A DNA stretch of 6,023 nt from Acidobacteriota bacterium (GTDB taxonomy: Bacteria > Acidobacteriota > Vicinamibacteria > Vicinamibacterales > UBA2999): the NCBI GenBank assembly GCA_947465645.1, contig CANIBQ010000169.1, positions 1-6,023 of the forward strand, in the 5' to 3' direction. The stretch's first letter is position 1. Each line of letters begins with the position of its first letter. Shown here piece by piece: positions 5,869 through 6,023 of the stretch. Both the position numbers and the translations under genes were made by a program. The notes under the pieces were generated by a model, which saw only the letters and a program-made list of their open reading frames with translations, did no database searches and was not told the DNA's origin.

Positions 5869-6023
5869 ATGTCCGGCCATTCCAAGTGGCACACGATCAA
5901 GCATAAGAAGGGCGCCGCCGACGCCAAGCGCGGCAAGATCTTCACCCGCATCATCAAGGAATTGTCGGTCGCGGCCCGCAGCGGCGGCGGCGATGTCGAC
6001 ATGAACCCGCGTCTGCGGACGAT
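5869..6023 (+). CDS. yebC: YebC/TACO1-family protein, 3' end cut by window
   Basis: The first 51 codons are present. The N-terminus [20 protein letters not shown], followed by [12 protein letters not shown] and ARSGGGD then MNPRLRT, is the hallmark of YebC/PmpR proteins, which are usually about 240-250 residues. The family has been described as DNA-binding transcription regulators, and its mitochondrial member TACO1 and bacterial members act on translation at the ribosome. GGAG at 5858-5861 sits seven bases before the ATG, the best ribosome binding site in the window. It has its own promoter and is separated by 103 bases from the methyltransferase, so it begins a new transcription unit. In many bacteria ruvC, ruvA and ruvB follow; that lies beyond the window. 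Confidence 0.97.
   Translation, partial: MSGHSKWHTIKHKKGAADAKRGKIFTRIIKELSVAARSGGGDVDMNPRLRT

Overview
This is GC-rich bacterial DNA with tightly packed genes, and everything in it is chromosomal in character. The yebC start, the REP-like palindromes and the sparse A/T islands just before genes would fit an Acidobacteriota (Vicinamibacteria-like) genome or metagenome bin. That placement is inference from general character; no marker in the window proves it.

Layout. Positions 1-312 hold no convincing gene. Positions 313-377 hold two REP-like palindromes in inverted orientation (a REPIN/BIME-type element). The right-hand palindrome supplies the stop codon of a minus-strand class I methyltransferase (366-1157). 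A 33-bp divergent start region follows. From it runs a plus-strand cluster: an amino-acid-type ABC importer subunit with substrate-binding protein and permease fused in one chain (1191-2681), its ATPase (2666-3373), a six-helix membrane protein of unknown function (3381-4112), and two further SAM-dependent methyltransferases (4112-4960 and about 4941-5765). All these plus-strand genes overlap or lie within 7 bp of each other, so they probably form one operon. A 103-bp gap with a 9-bp tandem repeat and a clear extended -10 box separates them from a yebC/TACO1-family gene, which is cut by the window end.

How they work together. The fused subunit plus the ATPase make a complete two-gene polar amino acid importer of GlnPQ type. 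The membrane protein and the two methyltransferases have no assigned substrate. Their coupling to the importer suggests co-expression, but no pathway can be named from the sequence. I see no strong evidence of a new defence, mobile or biosynthetic system. The most notable items are the REPIN abutting a gene end, the importer-membrane protein-methyltransferase operon, and the short tandem repeats at gene junctions.
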